Below are positions 37,913 through 47,209 of a DNA stretch of 64,000 nucleotides, in pieces. A program made the position numbers and the translations under genes. Source of the stretch: Desulfatibacillum sp. (GTDB lineage Bacteria > Desulfobacterota > Desulfobacteria > Desulfobacterales > SpSt-501); assembly GCA_020725555.1 (NCBI GenBank), contig DYEU01000001.1, positions 1 through 64,000 of the forward strand, written 5' to 3'. Below the pieces are notes generated by a model. It was not told where the DNA came from. It saw only the letters and a program-made list of their open reading frames with translations, and searched no databases. The first letter of the stretch is position 1. Each line of letters begins with the position of its first letter.

Positions 37913-38953
37913 GTGAATCGCAAACGCCTCCTTGCGGCCGTGCTTGCGGCCCTCCCCCTCCTTGCGCTGGGCTTCCTCGCGCTCGCCTGGGTCGACCTGC
38001 AACGCCATGCCCGGACCCCGGCCGGGGAGGCGGCGGTGGAGGAGCCCTTTGTCGTGGGGCCGGGGGAGCCGCTTTCCACCCTCGCGCGGCGCCTTGAGGA
38101 ACGAGGCCTGATCCGCAGCGCCCTGCGCTTCCGGTTGCTCGCCCGTCTCGAAGGGGTCGATCGACGCCTCCAGGCCGGCGAGTACGCCCTGTCGGCCGCC
38201 CTCTCCCCGCGCGAGATCCTCTCGCGCTTCGAGCGCGGGCTCGTCCGCCTGCATCGCCTCACGGTCCCGGAGGGCTTCACGCTCGCCCAGGTGGCCGCCC
38301 TCGTCGAAAAGGCGGGGTTCGTCCCCGCCGCCGAGTTCGAGGCCCGGGCGCGTGAACCGGGTTTCGTCCGCGCCCTCGGCGTCCCCGCCGACACCCTCGA
38401 GGGGTACCTCTTCCCGGAGACCTATTTTTTCCCCCGCAGCGCTGGCGCCGAGGCGATCCTGCACGCGATGGTCGATCGCTTCCGCGCGGCCTTCCCCCCG
38501 GAATGGGACGAGCGCGCCGCGACGCTGGGGATGAGCCGGCACGAGGTGGTGACGCTCGCCTCGATCATCGAAAAAGAAACGGGCGACCCCGCCGAGCGGC
38601 CCCTCATTTCTTCCGTCTTCCACAACCGCCTGAAACGGGGCATGCGCCTGGAGACCGACCCTACGGTCATCTACGGCATCCGCGATTTCGACGGGAATCT
38701 CACGCGCCGCCACCTCGAAACCCCCACCCCCTACAACACCTACCTCATCCGGGGCTTGCCGCCGGGGCCGATCGCCAACCCCGGCAAGGCCTCGCTCCAA
38801 GCGGCGCTCTTCCCCGCCGAGAGCCCCTACCTCTACTTCGTCTCCCGTAAGGACGGCACCCACCACTTTTCGCGCACCTACGACGAACACCTGCGTGCGG
38901 TGCGCTTCTACCAGTTGGGCGAGGGGAAGGCTCCGGAGGCGTCAAAATTTTGA
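37913..38953 (+). CDS. mltG: Endolytic murein transglycosylase MltG
   Basis: MltG (YceG) cuts nascent glycan strands and sets their length. The protein begins with a transmembrane helix (VNRKRLLAAVLAALPLL), then a LysM-like subdomain (FVVGPGEPLSTLARRL). Next come VPEGFTLAQVA and EGYLFPETYFF, then the catalytic ASIIEKETG with the essential Glu, and SVFHNRLKRGMRLETDPTVIYG. The 346-residue form from GTG 37913 agrees with the promoter. It ends just before the sigma-54 region. Confidence 0.92.
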   Translation: MNRKRLLAAVLAALPLLALGFLALAWVDLQRHARTPAGEAAVEEPFVVGPGEPLSTLARRLEERGLIRSALRFRLLARLEGVDRRLQAGEYALSAALSPREILSRFERGLVRLHRLTVPEGFTLAQVAALVEKAGFVPAAEFEARAREPGFVRALGVPADTLEGYLFPETYFFPRSAGAEAILHAMVDRFRAAFPPEWDERAATLGMSRHEVVTLASIIEKETGDPAERPLISSVFHNRLKRGMRLETDPTVIYGIRDFDGNLTRRHLETPTPYNTYLIRGLPPGPIANPGKASLQAALFPAESPYLYFVSRKDGTHHFSRTYDEHLRAVRFYQLGEGKAPEASKF

Positions 38954-39041
38954 CCCGCCTCCCGCCCGATGCCGGACGGCGAAAAGACGCCTTTTTCCAC
39001 AACCACCTGGAATTCCTACACATCTTTTTTTTCTTCAATTC

Positions 39042-39057
39042 TGGCACGCGGATTGCT
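39042..39057 (+). promoter_or_regulatory. Sigma-54 (-24/-12) promoter
   Basis: TGGCACG (39042-39048), four bases and TTGCT (39053-39057) match the RpoN consensus, with GG and GC 10 bases apart. Transcription should begin near 39068 and needs an enhancer-binding activator, none of which is in the window. It lies after mltG and reads toward the structured RNA and the GGDEF/EAL gene. Confidence 0.78.
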
Positions 39058-39067
39058 TTCTCTCCAG

Positions 39068-39208
39068 GACAAATGGCTTCTCGGGTGTGCGTGCATCTTT
39101 TCTGGAGGGCTTCCACCCACAGGGTACGCGAAGACACCCCACGAGAATAACGGCATCCGGGGAAGCCGGGAGAAAAAGACAGGGCATTGCGGCTCTGTCT
39201 TTTTTTTT
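39068..39208 (+). ncRNA. Candidate sigma-54-dependent structured RNA (about 140 nt)
   Basis: A sigma-54 promoter at one end and an intrinsic terminator at the other define the unit. Inside, TTCTCGGGTGTGCGT (39078-39092) can pair with ACGC (39126-39129) and ACACC...CGAGAA (39134-39147) to close a long bulged stem over an apical region, and the terminator stem follows. Several GGA triplets lie outside or in loops (around 39066, 39103, 39161). It could be a trans-acting small RNA, or a leader that terminates early before the GGDEF/EAL gene. A 25-codon frame from ATG 39073 is a weaker alternative. No known family was recognised. Confidence 0.5.
39173..39208 (+). terminator. Intrinsic terminator between mltG and the GGDEF/EAL gene
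   Basis: A perfect 10-bp stem (39173-39182 with 39195-39204) and 12-base loop run into a T tract (to 39208). The A run on the 5' side also makes it a possible terminator in the other direction. Confidence 0.82.
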
Positions 39209-39334
39209 GGCGAAACGGCCATGCCGGGGGGATCCGGTTTCCGGAAACACCTTGAAAAAACGGCTCAAGCCGCACCCCGCGGCGGCCGATATCCGAAAAA
39301 CAGAAAGCACTTGTCCCCGGATTCTCGGAGGTCC

Positions 39335-41333
39335 ATGGAATCGGACGCTCCCAAACCCTTGCGCCTGCTCGATCGCATCGGGCTGTTGATCATCGGCTCG
39401 GGAGCGGCGCTTTTTTATTTTTACGTCGACTATTCGCTGCGGGGGGCCCAACCCTCCTCGCTTCTCACCGTGGCCGTGATCCTCTTCATCAGCGGCTGCA
39501 CGCAGATCCTCGTTCACAGCGTCAACACCTCCAACCGCAAGCTCCAAGAGGCGAACCAGACGCTCGAGCAGAAGGTCCGCGAGCGCACCGCGGAACTGCG
39601 CAGCTCCGAGATGAAGTACCGCACGATCTTCGAGAACACGGGCGCGGCGACGATCATCGTCGAGGAGGATCACCGCATCTCGCTTGCCAACTCGCGATTC
39701 CTCGCCATGTCGGGCTGCCGGCCGCGCGAAATTCTGGAGCGGAAAACCTGGCTCGATTTCATCGACGAGGCCAGCCGCCGCCGAATCGAGGAATCCGGCC
39801 TGGAGGGCAAGGCGACGCCGGATGAGCTCTTCGGCCGGCAGTTCGGCTGCCAGTTCCTGGGACGGGACCGCAGCGCGCGACGTGCTCGTGACGCTCGCCC
39901 CGATCCCCGAAAGCCGCGCCAGCGTCGCCACCTTCGCCGACGTGACCGAGCTCAAGGAGGCCGAGCGCCGTATCCGGTTCCATGCGTTCCACGACAGCCT
40001 GACCCGCCTGCCGAACCGCGCCCTCTTCCTCGAGCATCTCGCGATGGCGATCAAGCGCGCCAAGCGCAAGCCCGGCTGCCGTTTCGCCGTGCTCTACCTC
40101 GACATCGACCGCTTCAAGCTGATCAACGACAGCCTGGGTCACAGCGCGGGCGACGAGCTCCTCGTCGCCTTCGCCGAACGGATCCGCGGCGGCCTGCGGG
40201 AAACCGACGTGCTGGCCCGCCTGGGCGGGGACGAGTTCGTGGTGCTGCTCGACGACCTCGACCGGCCCGAGGTCGCCGTGGAGATCGCCGAACGGCTGCA
40301 GGCGCTCCTGCGCGAGCCCTTCCCGCTGCGCGGCCGCGAGGTCTTCGCCCCGGCGAGCTTCGGCATGCTCCTGGATACGGCTTCTTATGAGCAGCCCGAC
40401 GCCGTCATCCGCGACGCCGACGCCGCCATGTACCACGCCAAGGAACGGGGCCGCGGCCGCATCCAGCTCTTCGACCGTAGCATCCACGAGAAGGCGCGGC
40501 GCCAGCTCCAGCAGGAGACCGACCTGCGCAAGGCGATCGACCGCAGCCAGTTCTGCAACCACTACCAGCCGATCGTCCGCCTGCAGACGGGTGCCATCGG
40601 CGGCTTCGAGGCCCTCGTGCGCTGGTCCCACCCGGAGCGGGGGCTCATCCCCCCCGGCCAGTTCATCGCCGTCGCCGAGGAGACCGGCCTGATCCTCCCG
40701 CTCACGAAGCAGATCGTGGAGGAGGCCTGCCGCGACGCCTGCGCGTGGCGCAGCCTGTTGGAGGCCGGGGGGCTTAGCGTGAGCGTCAACATCTCGAGTC
40801 GCCACTTCCTGCAGCCCGGCCTGCTCGACGAGCTCGAGGAGACGCTCGCCGCCACGGGGCTTCCCGCACGGCTGTTGCGCCTGGAGATCACCGAGTCGGC
40901 CCTCATGGAGGACTCCGAGGAGGCCGTGCGCCTCGCCCAGCGCCTGCGGGATCACGGCATCCGGCTGGCGATCGACGATTTCGGGACCGGCTATTCGTCG
41001 CTCAGCTACCTGCAGCGCCTGCCGCTCGACATCCTCAAGATCGACCGGAGCTTCATTGCGCGCATCCATCTCGAGCCGGCCGACAACCGCAACATCGTGG
41101 AGGCGATCGTCTCGCTCGCCCACAAGCTCAACCTCACGGTGGTCGCCGAGGGGATCGAAACCCCCGAGCAGCACCGCATCCTGCAGGAAATCGGCTGCGA
41201 CTTCGGCCAGGGCTACTACTACTCCCCGCCGGTCCCGGCCCGGGAGGCCCTCACGCTCCTTCGCGCGGGGCGCTTCCCCGAGGAGCCCCGCTTCCGGTCG
41301 CTCCTCCCCGCTGCGGCCGAGGCCGTCGCCTGA
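39335..41333 (+). pseudogene. Frameshifted PAS-GGDEF-EAL cyclic-di-GMP protein
   Basis: The 5' frame (ATG 39335, GGAGG upstream) encodes two transmembrane helices, a coiled coil and the first half of a PAS domain, to about 39868. The rest of the PAS domain (DVLVTLAPIP), a GGDEF domain with intact ARLGGDEF and inhibitory RETD, and an EAL domain with FEALVRW and DDFGTGYSS continue one frame over, to 41333. Both active sites look intact, so the joined protein would make and break cyclic-di-GMP and be about 665 residues. The break lies where GGGAC may once have been repeated: loss of one 5-base copy restores the usual RDG motif. It may be a real mutation or an assembly error. Confidence 0.85.
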
Positions 41334-41392
41334 CCCACGCCGGCTGGCGCACATTTGCCGCCCGGCCTGCGCCGTGCTATGGCATTGCCGCC

Positions 41393-42394
41393 ATGGACCC
41401 GGAAGGCTGGGACACCGCAAGGCTCGCCGGCCAGCGCTTGATCGTCGGCTTCGAGGGCCTGCTCTTCGACGACGCCCTGGCGGGCCTGCTCGCACGCTGC
41501 ACGCCTGCGGGGGTCATCCTGTTTCGCCGCAACGTTTCCTCCCCGGAGCAGCTCCGCGCGCTCACCGCCGCCCTGCAGGGCTTCGCCGCCTCGATCGGCC
41601 TCCCCCCGCTGATCGTCGCCGTCGATCAGGAGGGCGGGCGGGTCGCCCGCCTCGGCCCGCCGTTCACCCAGTTTCCGAAGACCCCGCCGGTCGCCACCCT
41701 CGCGGAAGCCGAACGCTTCGCCGCGGTCACCGCCGCCGAGCTCGCCGCGGCAGGCATCAACACCAACCTCGCGCCGGTGCTCGACATCGCCCCCCCCGGC
41801 TTCGGCAGCGTGATGGAGGGGCGCGCCCTGGGAGGCGACCCGCAGACCGTGACCCGGCTGGGGGTCGCCATCGTTTCCGGGCTCCAGTCGCGGGGCATCC
41901 TCAGCGTGGCAAAGCACTTCCCCGGGTTGGGCCGCACCCGCCTCGACTCCCACGAGGACCTGCCCGTTCTGGATGAGGACCCCGCCGCGCTCGAGGCCTT
42001 CGATCTCCTCCCCTTCCGCGCGGCCGTATCCGCCGGGGTCGACGGCATCCTGCTCGCCCACCTCCTCTGCCCCCGGATCGACCCGGAGCGGCCGGCGAGC
42101 CTCTCCCGCGCCGTGGCGGTCGACCTGTTGCGGGGCCGCCTGGGCTACGCGGGGCTTTCCCTCACCGATGACCTGAACATGGGGGCCGTCGCCAAGACCC
42201 TCCCCTTCGAAGAGGCGGTGCGCAGCGCCTTCCGCGCCGGGGTCGATCTGCTCCTCGTCTGCCGCGACCCCGAGCGCGCCGCCCGCGCGCATGACGTGCT
42301 CGTCGAGGAGCTGCAGACGGCCGGGGCCGCGCAACGCAGGGAGGCCCTGCGCTCCCTGGCGCGCATCCTTCAGGCCAAACGTCGTTTTGCTTGA
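41393..42394 (+). CDS. nagZ: Beta-N-acetylhexosaminidase NagZ (GH3)
   Basis: NagZ removes GlcNAc from muropeptides during peptidoglycan recycling in the cytoplasm. The glycoside hydrolase family 3 fold shows DQEGGRVARL, AKHFPGLGRTRLDSHEDLP (the substrate-binding loop with the catalytic His/Asp pair) and SLTDDLNMGAV with the nucleophile Asp. 333 residues are typical. It follows the GGDEF/EAL gene by 59 bases and converges on tsaD. Confidence 0.92.
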   Translation: MDPEGWDTARLAGQRLIVGFEGLLFDDALAGLLARCTPAGVILFRRNVSSPEQLRALTAALQGFAASIGLPPLIVAVDQEGGRVARLGPPFTQFPKTPPVATLAEAERFAAVTAAELAAAGINTNLAPVLDIAPPGFGSVMEGRALGGDPQTVTRLGVAIVSGLQSRGILSVAKHFPGLGRTRLDSHEDLPVLDEDPAALEAFDLLPFRAAVSAGVDGILLAHLLCPRIDPERPASLSRAVAVDLLRGRLGYAGLSLTDDLNMGAVAKTLPFEEAVRSAFRAGVDLLLVCRDPERAARAHDVLVEELQTAGAAQRREALRSLARILQAKRRFA

Positions 42395-42472
42395 GGATTC
42401 AGCCCCTGCGGCGAGTTCGGGGCGTTTGGGGCCGGGGGAAACCGGGCGGGGGAGCCCTTTTTCCGCCGCCGA

Positions 42473-43468
42473 TCAGCCGTTGCGGGTGAAGACGTCGGCC
42501 TCCGGTCCGCAGAACCGGCCCGCCCGGGCAAGATACAGGCCGGCCGCCGCGACCATTGCCGCGTTGTCCCCGCACCAGCGCGGGGGCGGCAGGAAGGCCT
42601 CGACCCCGCGGGCCTCGGCCTCGGCCGCGAGCCGCTCCCGGAGCCGGCCGTTCGCCGCGACCCCCCCCACCACCGCCACCCGCGGGCAGTGCGTCGCCTC
42701 GGCCGCACGGAGCAGCTTTTCCACGAGCACCTCGACCACGGCTTCCTGGAACGAAGCCGCGAGGTCCGCCACGGCCTCTTCCGCCGCGGGGAGCTCCCGG
42801 GCGATCCGCCGGACGACCGCGGTCTTGATGCCGCTGAAGCTGAAATCGAAACCGGCCCCTTCCAGGGCGGGCCGCGGAAAGGGGTGGCGGCGAGGGTCGC
42901 CGCTGCGGGCGAGCCGTTCGATCACCGGCCCGCCGGGGTAGCCGAGGCCGAGCATCTTCGCCACCTTGTCGAAGGCTTCGCCGGCGGCGTCGTCCCGGGT
43001 CTGGCCGAGCAGCTCCATGCCGTACGGCGAGGTGACGAGGTAGAGCGCCGTGTGGCCGCCGGAGGCGAGCAGCACAACGAAGGGGTAGGCGGGCGGCGCG
43101 CCCTCCAGGAAGAGGGCGTGCACGTGGGCCTCGAGGTGATTGACGCCGACGAGCGGCAGGCCGCGGGCGAGGGCGAAGCCCTTGGCGAAGGAGAAGCCGA
43201 CGAGGAGGGAGCCCACGAGACCGGGGCCGCGGGTGGCCGCGACCGCCGCGATCTCCGCGAGACGCAGGCCGGCCCTCTCCAGGGCCTCGTGCACGACGAA
43301 GGAGACGGCCTCGATGTGCCGCCGGGAGGCCAGCTCGGGGACGACCCCGCCGTAGGCGCGGTGGGTGTCGACCTGCGAGGCGACGACGGAGGAGAGGACC
43401 CGGGGCCCCTCGCCGACGACGGCCGCCGCCGTGTCATCGCAGGAGGATTCGATGCCGAGGACGAACAT
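42473..43468 (-). CDS. tsaD: tRNA N6-adenosine threonylcarbamoyltransferase TsaD
   Basis: TsaD transfers threonylcarbamoyl to A37 of ANN-decoding tRNAs, with TsaB and TsaE. The 331-residue protein has GIESSCDDTAAAVV, the metal ligands in VNHLEAHVHA, ASGGHTALYLV, DFSFSGIKTAV and GGVAANGRLRERL. It starts 15 bases after the purM stop. tsaB is at 28753-29481, far away in the window, so the two are regulated separately. Confidence 0.96.
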   Translation of the reverse strand: MFVLGIESSCDDTAAAVVGEGPRVLSSVVASQVDTHRAYGGVVPELASRRHIEAVSFVVHEALERAGLRLAEIAAVAATRGPGLVGSLLVGFSFAKGFALARGLPLVGVNHLEAHVHALFLEGAPPAYPFVVLLASGGHTALYLVTSPYGMELLGQTRDDAAGEAFDKVAKMLGLGYPGGPVIERLARSGDPRRHPFPRPALEGAGFDFSFSGIKTAVVRRIARELPAAEEAVADLAASFQEAVVEVLVEKLLRAAEATHCPRVAVVGGVAANGRLRERLAAEAEARGVEAFLPPPRWCGDNAAMVAAAGLYLARAGRFCGPEADVFTRNG

Positions 43469-43483
43469 GGCCGCGGCCGGCCC

Positions 43484-44533
43484 TCAGCCCCAAAGCAGAC
43501 GCGCGGCACCCTCGCGGCGCTCGACGATTTCGCCGATCGCCCAGGCCTTCTCGTTCATCGCGTGCAAGCGGTCGATCGTCTCCCCCTCCGCCTCCGGCGG
43601 GACCACGGCCACGAGGCCGATCCCGTTGTTGAAGGTCCTGAGCATCTCGAGCTCGGGCACCTTGCCCGCCTCCTGCAGAAAAGAAAAGACCGGCGGGATG
43701 GGCCAGCTCCCCTTGCGGATCAGAACGCTGAAGGCCTGGGGCACGATGCGCACGACGTTGTCCACGAGGCCGCCGCCGGTGATGTGGGCGAGGCCGTGCA
43801 GGGGCAGATCCTTCTGCAACGCGGAGACGATGTCCACGTAGATGCGCGTGGGCCGCAGCAGCTCCTCGCCGAGCGGGGACTGGAGCTCGGGGATGTAGGC
43901 GTCGGGGGAGAGCTTCAAGCGCTCGAAGCAGATCTTGCGCACCAGCGAGTAGCCGTTGCTGTGCAGCCCGCTTGAGGCGATCCCGATCAAGCGGTGGCCG
44001 GCGCGGATGGCGGTCCCGTCGATGATCTCGCTGTTGTCGACGATCCCCACGACGAACCCCGCGAGATCGTACTCGCCGGTGGCGTACATCCCCGGCATCT
44101 CCGCCGTCTCCCCGCCGATCAGGGCGCAACGCGCCTGCCGGCAGCCCTCGGCGATGCCGCGGATCACGGCCTCGATGCGTGCCGGGTCGATCCGTCCCGT
44201 GGCGAGGTAGTCGAGCAGGAACAGGGGCTTAGCCCCTTGAACGAGAATGTCGTTCACGCACATGGCGACGAGATCGATGCCGATCGTGTCGTGCCGGTCC
44301 AGGAGGAAAGCGATCTTGAGCTTGGTGCCCACCCCGTCGGTCGAGCTCACGAGCACGGGGTGTTTCATGCGCGAGACCAGGTGCTCGATCGAGAAGAGGC
44401 CGGCGAAGCCGCCGATGTCGCTCATCACCCCCGGCCGCCGGGTCTGCTGGATGATCCGGGCGATGGAGGAAACCAGGGCGTTCGCTTTCTCGATGTCGAC
44501 CCCCGCCTCGGCGTACGTCAGCGGTTTGTCCAT
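43484..44533 (-). CDS. purM: Phosphoribosylformylglycinamidine cyclo-ligase
   Basis: PurM closes the imidazole ring of AIR in purine synthesis. The ATP-grasp-like PurM fold shows [38 protein letters not shown] and [14 protein letters not shown] in the right order. The start at 44533 has AAGGAG upstream and the frame beyond it was rejected. A strong promoter lies just upstream. Other pur genes are not adjacent. Confidence 0.96.
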   Translation of the reverse strand: MDKPLTYAEAGVDIEKANALVSSIARIIQQTRRPGVMSDIGGFAGLFSIEHLVSRMKHPVLVSSTDGVGTKLKIAFLLDRHDTIGIDLVAMCVNDILVQGAKPLFLLDYLATGRIDPARIEAVIRGIAEGCRQARCALIGGETAEMPGMYATGEYDLAGFVVGIVDNSEIIDGTAIRAGHRLIGIASSGLHSNGYSLVRKICFERLKLSPDAYIPELQSPLGEELLRPTRIYVDIVSALQKDLPLHGLAHITGGGLVDNVVRIVPQAFSVLIRKGSWPIPPVFSFLQEAGKVPELEMLRTFNNGIGLVAVVPPEAEGETIDRLHAMNEKAWAIGEIVERREGAARLLWG

Positions 44534-44564
44534 GCGTTCTCCTTGTCGTCCCGAAACCTCTTGA

Positions 44565-44593
44565 AAATTACCGGACCGCGGCATAAAAGTCAA
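44565..44593 (-). promoter_or_regulatory. Sigma-70 promoter of purM
   Basis: On the minus strand TTGACT (44593-44588), a 17-base spacer and TAATTT (44570-44565) predict a start near 44558. A weaker plus-strand set (TTGAAA 44561-44566, then TAAAAG 44584-44589) may drive alaC; the two promoters overlap. Confidence 0.7.
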
Positions 44594-44632
44594 AATTTAT
44601 TTGCCTCAGCAGAGGCCCCGGGAGCCCACAGC

Positions 44633-45802
44633 ATGCGCAACCGCTTCGCGAGACTCGACCGGCTGCCGCCCTACGTGTTCGCCACCGTCAACCAGATCAA
44701 GATGGAGGCGCGCCGGGCCGGAAAGGACATCGTCGATCTCGGCATGGGGAACCCCGATCTGCCCACCCCGCCGCACATCGTGAACAAGCTGGTCGAAGCC
44801 GCGCGCAAGCCCCAGAACCACCGTTATTCCGCCTCCATGGGGATCACCAAGCTGCGCCATGCGATCTCGGCCTGGTACAAGCGCCGCTTCGACGTGGACA
44901 TCGACCCCGAAACCGAGGCCATCGTCACGATCGGGGTGAAGGAGGGGCTCTCCCACCTCGTGCTCGTCGCCGTGGGGCCGGGGGACGTCGTCTTCACCCC
45001 CAACCCGACCTACCCCATCCACCCCTATTCCGCCATCATCGCCGGGGGCGAGGTGCGCGGGATCCCGCTGGGGCCGGGGGAGGACTTTTTCGCAAACCTC
45101 CTCCAGGCCACCAAGCAGACCTGGCCGCGGCCGAAGCTGCTCATCCTCAGCTACCCGCACAACCCCACCACCGAGGTCGTCACGCTCGACTTTTTCGAGA
45201 AGGTGGTCGCCTTCGCGCGCGAGCACGGCATCCTCGTGATCCACGATTTCGCCTACGCGGACCTCGTTTTCGACGGCTACACGGCGCCCAGCTTTCTGCA
45301 GGCGCGGGGGGCGAAGGAGGTGGGGGTCGAGTTTTTCTCGCTCTCCAAGAGCTACAGCATGGCCGGCTGGCGCCTGGGCTTCTGCTGCGGCAACCCCGAA
45401 ACCGTGGCCGCCCTGAAGCGCATCAAGAGCTACCTCGACTACGGGGTGTTCCAGCCGATCCAGATCGCGGCGATCATCGCCCTGAACGGCCCGGAGGACT
45501 GCGTGCAGGAGATCCGCGAGACCTACCGCGAGCGCCGCGACGCCCTGATCCGGGGCCTCAACCGCGCGGGTTGGAAGATCCCCAAGCCGCGCGGCACGAT
45601 GTTCGTCTGGGGCCGCATCCCGGAGAAGTACCGGGCCATGGGGTCGGTGGAATTCTCAAAGTTTTTGATCCGCGAGGCCGGGGTGGCCGTCTCGCCGGGC
45701 CTGGGCTTCGGGGAATACGGCGATGAGTTCGTGCGCTTTGCGCTGATCGAAAACCCCATGCGCATCAACCAGGCGGTCCGCGGCATCCGGCGGATCCTCT
45801 AA
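44633..45802 (+). CDS. alaC: Alanine/aspartate-type aminotransferase (AlaC-like)
   Basis: The 389-residue PLP enzyme is very close to E. coli AlaC, the main alanine transaminase. [66 protein letters not shown], and the PLP Lys in [15 protein letters not shown] are all present. In Desulfobacterota some relatives act as aspartate aminotransferase. GGGAG lies before the ATG. It is followed by hom, suggesting a role around aspartate or alanine supply for threonine synthesis. Confidence 0.92.
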   Translation: MRNRFARLDRLPPYVFATVNQIKMEARRAGKDIVDLGMGNPDLPTPPHIVNKLVEAARKPQNHRYSASMGITKLRHAISAWYKRRFDVDIDPETEAIVTIGVKEGLSHLVLVAVGPGDVVFTPNPTYPIHPYSAIIAGGEVRGIPLGPGEDFFANLLQATKQTWPRPKLLILSYPHNPTTEVVTLDFFEKVVAFAREHGILVIHDFAYADLVFDGYTAPSFLQARGAKEVGVEFFSLSKSYSMAGWRLGFCCGNPETVAALKRIKSYLDYGVFQPIQIAAIIALNGPEDCVQEIRETYRERRDALIRGLNRAGWKIPKPRGTMFVWGRIPEKYRAMGSVEFSKFLIREAGVAVSPGLGFGEYGDEFVRFALIENPMRINQAVRGIRRIL

Positions 45803-45877
45803 GATAAGGAATCGCGGGCGGTGAAAGAACGCGCCTTTCGCCGCCGGGCGGCCGCCCGAGGAAAAACGAGAGGGAGC

Positions 45878-47194
45878 ATGCGTCGCATCCAGGTCGGTCT
45901 TCTCGGCTGCGGCACCGTGGGTACCGGTGTCGCGAAACTCCTGCTCGAGCGCCCTGAGGTGATCTCGGCCCGGCTTGGGGCCGAGCTCGTCCTGCGGCGG
46001 GTCGCCGACATCGACACCGCGCGCGACCGCGGTCTGCGCTTCCCCGAGGGGGTTTTGGTCGCCGAGGCCCGCCAGGTCCTCGACGACCCGGAAATCGCAA
46101 TCGTGGTCGAGATGATCGGGGGGACCGGGATCGCCCGGGAGTTCATCCTCGAGGCGATCGCGCGCGGCAAGCACGTCGTCACGGCGAACAAGGCGCTCAT
46201 CGCGTCCTGCGGCAACGAGCTCTTCGAGGCCGCCGCGCGCCGGGGGGTCGATCTCTACTACGAGGCGAGTGTCGGCGGCTGCATGCCGATCATCAAGACC
46301 CTGCGCGAGGCGCTGGTCGGAAACCGCATCGCCTCGATCGTCGGCATCCTCAACGGCACCTGCAACTACATCCTCTCGCGCATCACCGACGAGGGCATCG
46401 ACTTCGCGGCCGCCCTCGCCGCGGCCCAGCGCGAGGGCTACGCCGAGGCCGACCCCACGCTCGACATCGAGGGGCACGACACGGCGCACAAGATCGCGAT
46501 CCTGAGCGCTCTCGCCTACGGCATGCGCATCAACCTCGAGGACGTCTTCATCGAGGGCATCGCCCACATCACGCCGCTTGACATCGATTTCGCCGGCCAA
46601 TTCGGCTACCGCATCAAGCTGCTTGCCATCAGCAAGCGGCGGGGGGATGCGGTGGAAATCCGCGTGCACCCGACGATGATCCCCTTCGCAAACCTCCTCT
46701 CCAACGTGAACGGCACCCTGAACGCGGTCACGGTCGCGGGGGACGCAACCGGCGACATTCTCCTCTACGGCCGGGGGGCGGGCATGATGCCGACGGCGAG
46801 CGCGGTGGTCTCCGACCTCGTCGACCTCGCCCGCAACCTCCTGCACGGCTCGCCCGGCCGGGTGCCGGCGCTCGCCTTCGCCCCCGGGTGCATCCGGGAG
46901 ATCCCGGTCGTCCCGATCGCGGAGATCAGCTCCCATTACTACTTCCGCTTTTCGGCGATCGACCGTCCCGGCGTCCTTTCCACGATCTCGGGGATTCTCG
47001 GGCGGCACGGCATCAGCATCCAGTCCGTGCAGCAGAAGGGCCGCCGCAGCGGCGGGGCCGTCCCGGTCGTCATGCTGTCCCACCGGGCGCGCGAGGCCGA
47101 CGTGCGCTGCGCGCTCGCGGAGATCGCGCGCCTGGAGGTCTCGGCCGCCCCCCCCGTGCTCATCCGCATCGAAGACGACACGCTCGAATCCTGA
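45878..47194 (+). CDS. hom: Homoserine dehydrogenase
   Basis: Hom reduces aspartate semialdehyde to homoserine. The 438-residue protein has the NAD(P) site LLGCGTVGTGVAKLL, TANKALIASCG, GILNGTCNYILSRI, EGYAEADPTLDIEGHDTAHK, and a C-terminal ACT domain (FRFSAIDRPGVLSTISGIL) that likely binds threonine for feedback inhibition. The start at 45878 has GAGGGAGC upstream. It is 15 bases before thrH, so the two are co-expressed. Confidence 0.96.
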   Translation: MRRIQVGLLGCGTVGTGVAKLLLERPEVISARLGAELVLRRVADIDTARDRGLRFPEGVLVAEARQVLDDPEIAIVVEMIGGTGIAREFILEAIARGKHVVTANKALIASCGNELFEAAARRGVDLYYEASVGGCMPIIKTLREALVGNRIASIVGILNGTCNYILSRITDEGIDFAAALAAAQREGYAEADPTLDIEGHDTAHKIAILSALAYGMRINLEDVFIEGIAHITPLDIDFAGQFGYRIKLLAISKRRGDAVEIRVHPTMIPFANLLSNVNGTLNAVTVAGDATGDILLYGRGAGMMPTASAVVSDLVDLARNLLHGSPGRVPALAFAPGCIREIPVVPIAEISSHYYFRFSAIDRPGVLSTISGILGRHGISIQSVQQKGRRSGGAVPVVMLSHRAREADVRCALAEIARLEVSAAPPVLIRIEDDTLES

Positions 47195-47209
47195 AGGAGA
47201 CGCCGCGGC

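Noticed and set aside
39061-39172. GEMM-type cyclic-di-GMP riboswitch ahead of the GGDEF/EAL gene
   Set aside because: The conserved riboswitch core and tetraloop-receptor sequences are missing.
39061-39208. CsrA-titrating small RNA
   Set aside because: GGA triplets are present, but they are not in the usual repeated hairpin loops. Left as an untested possibility.
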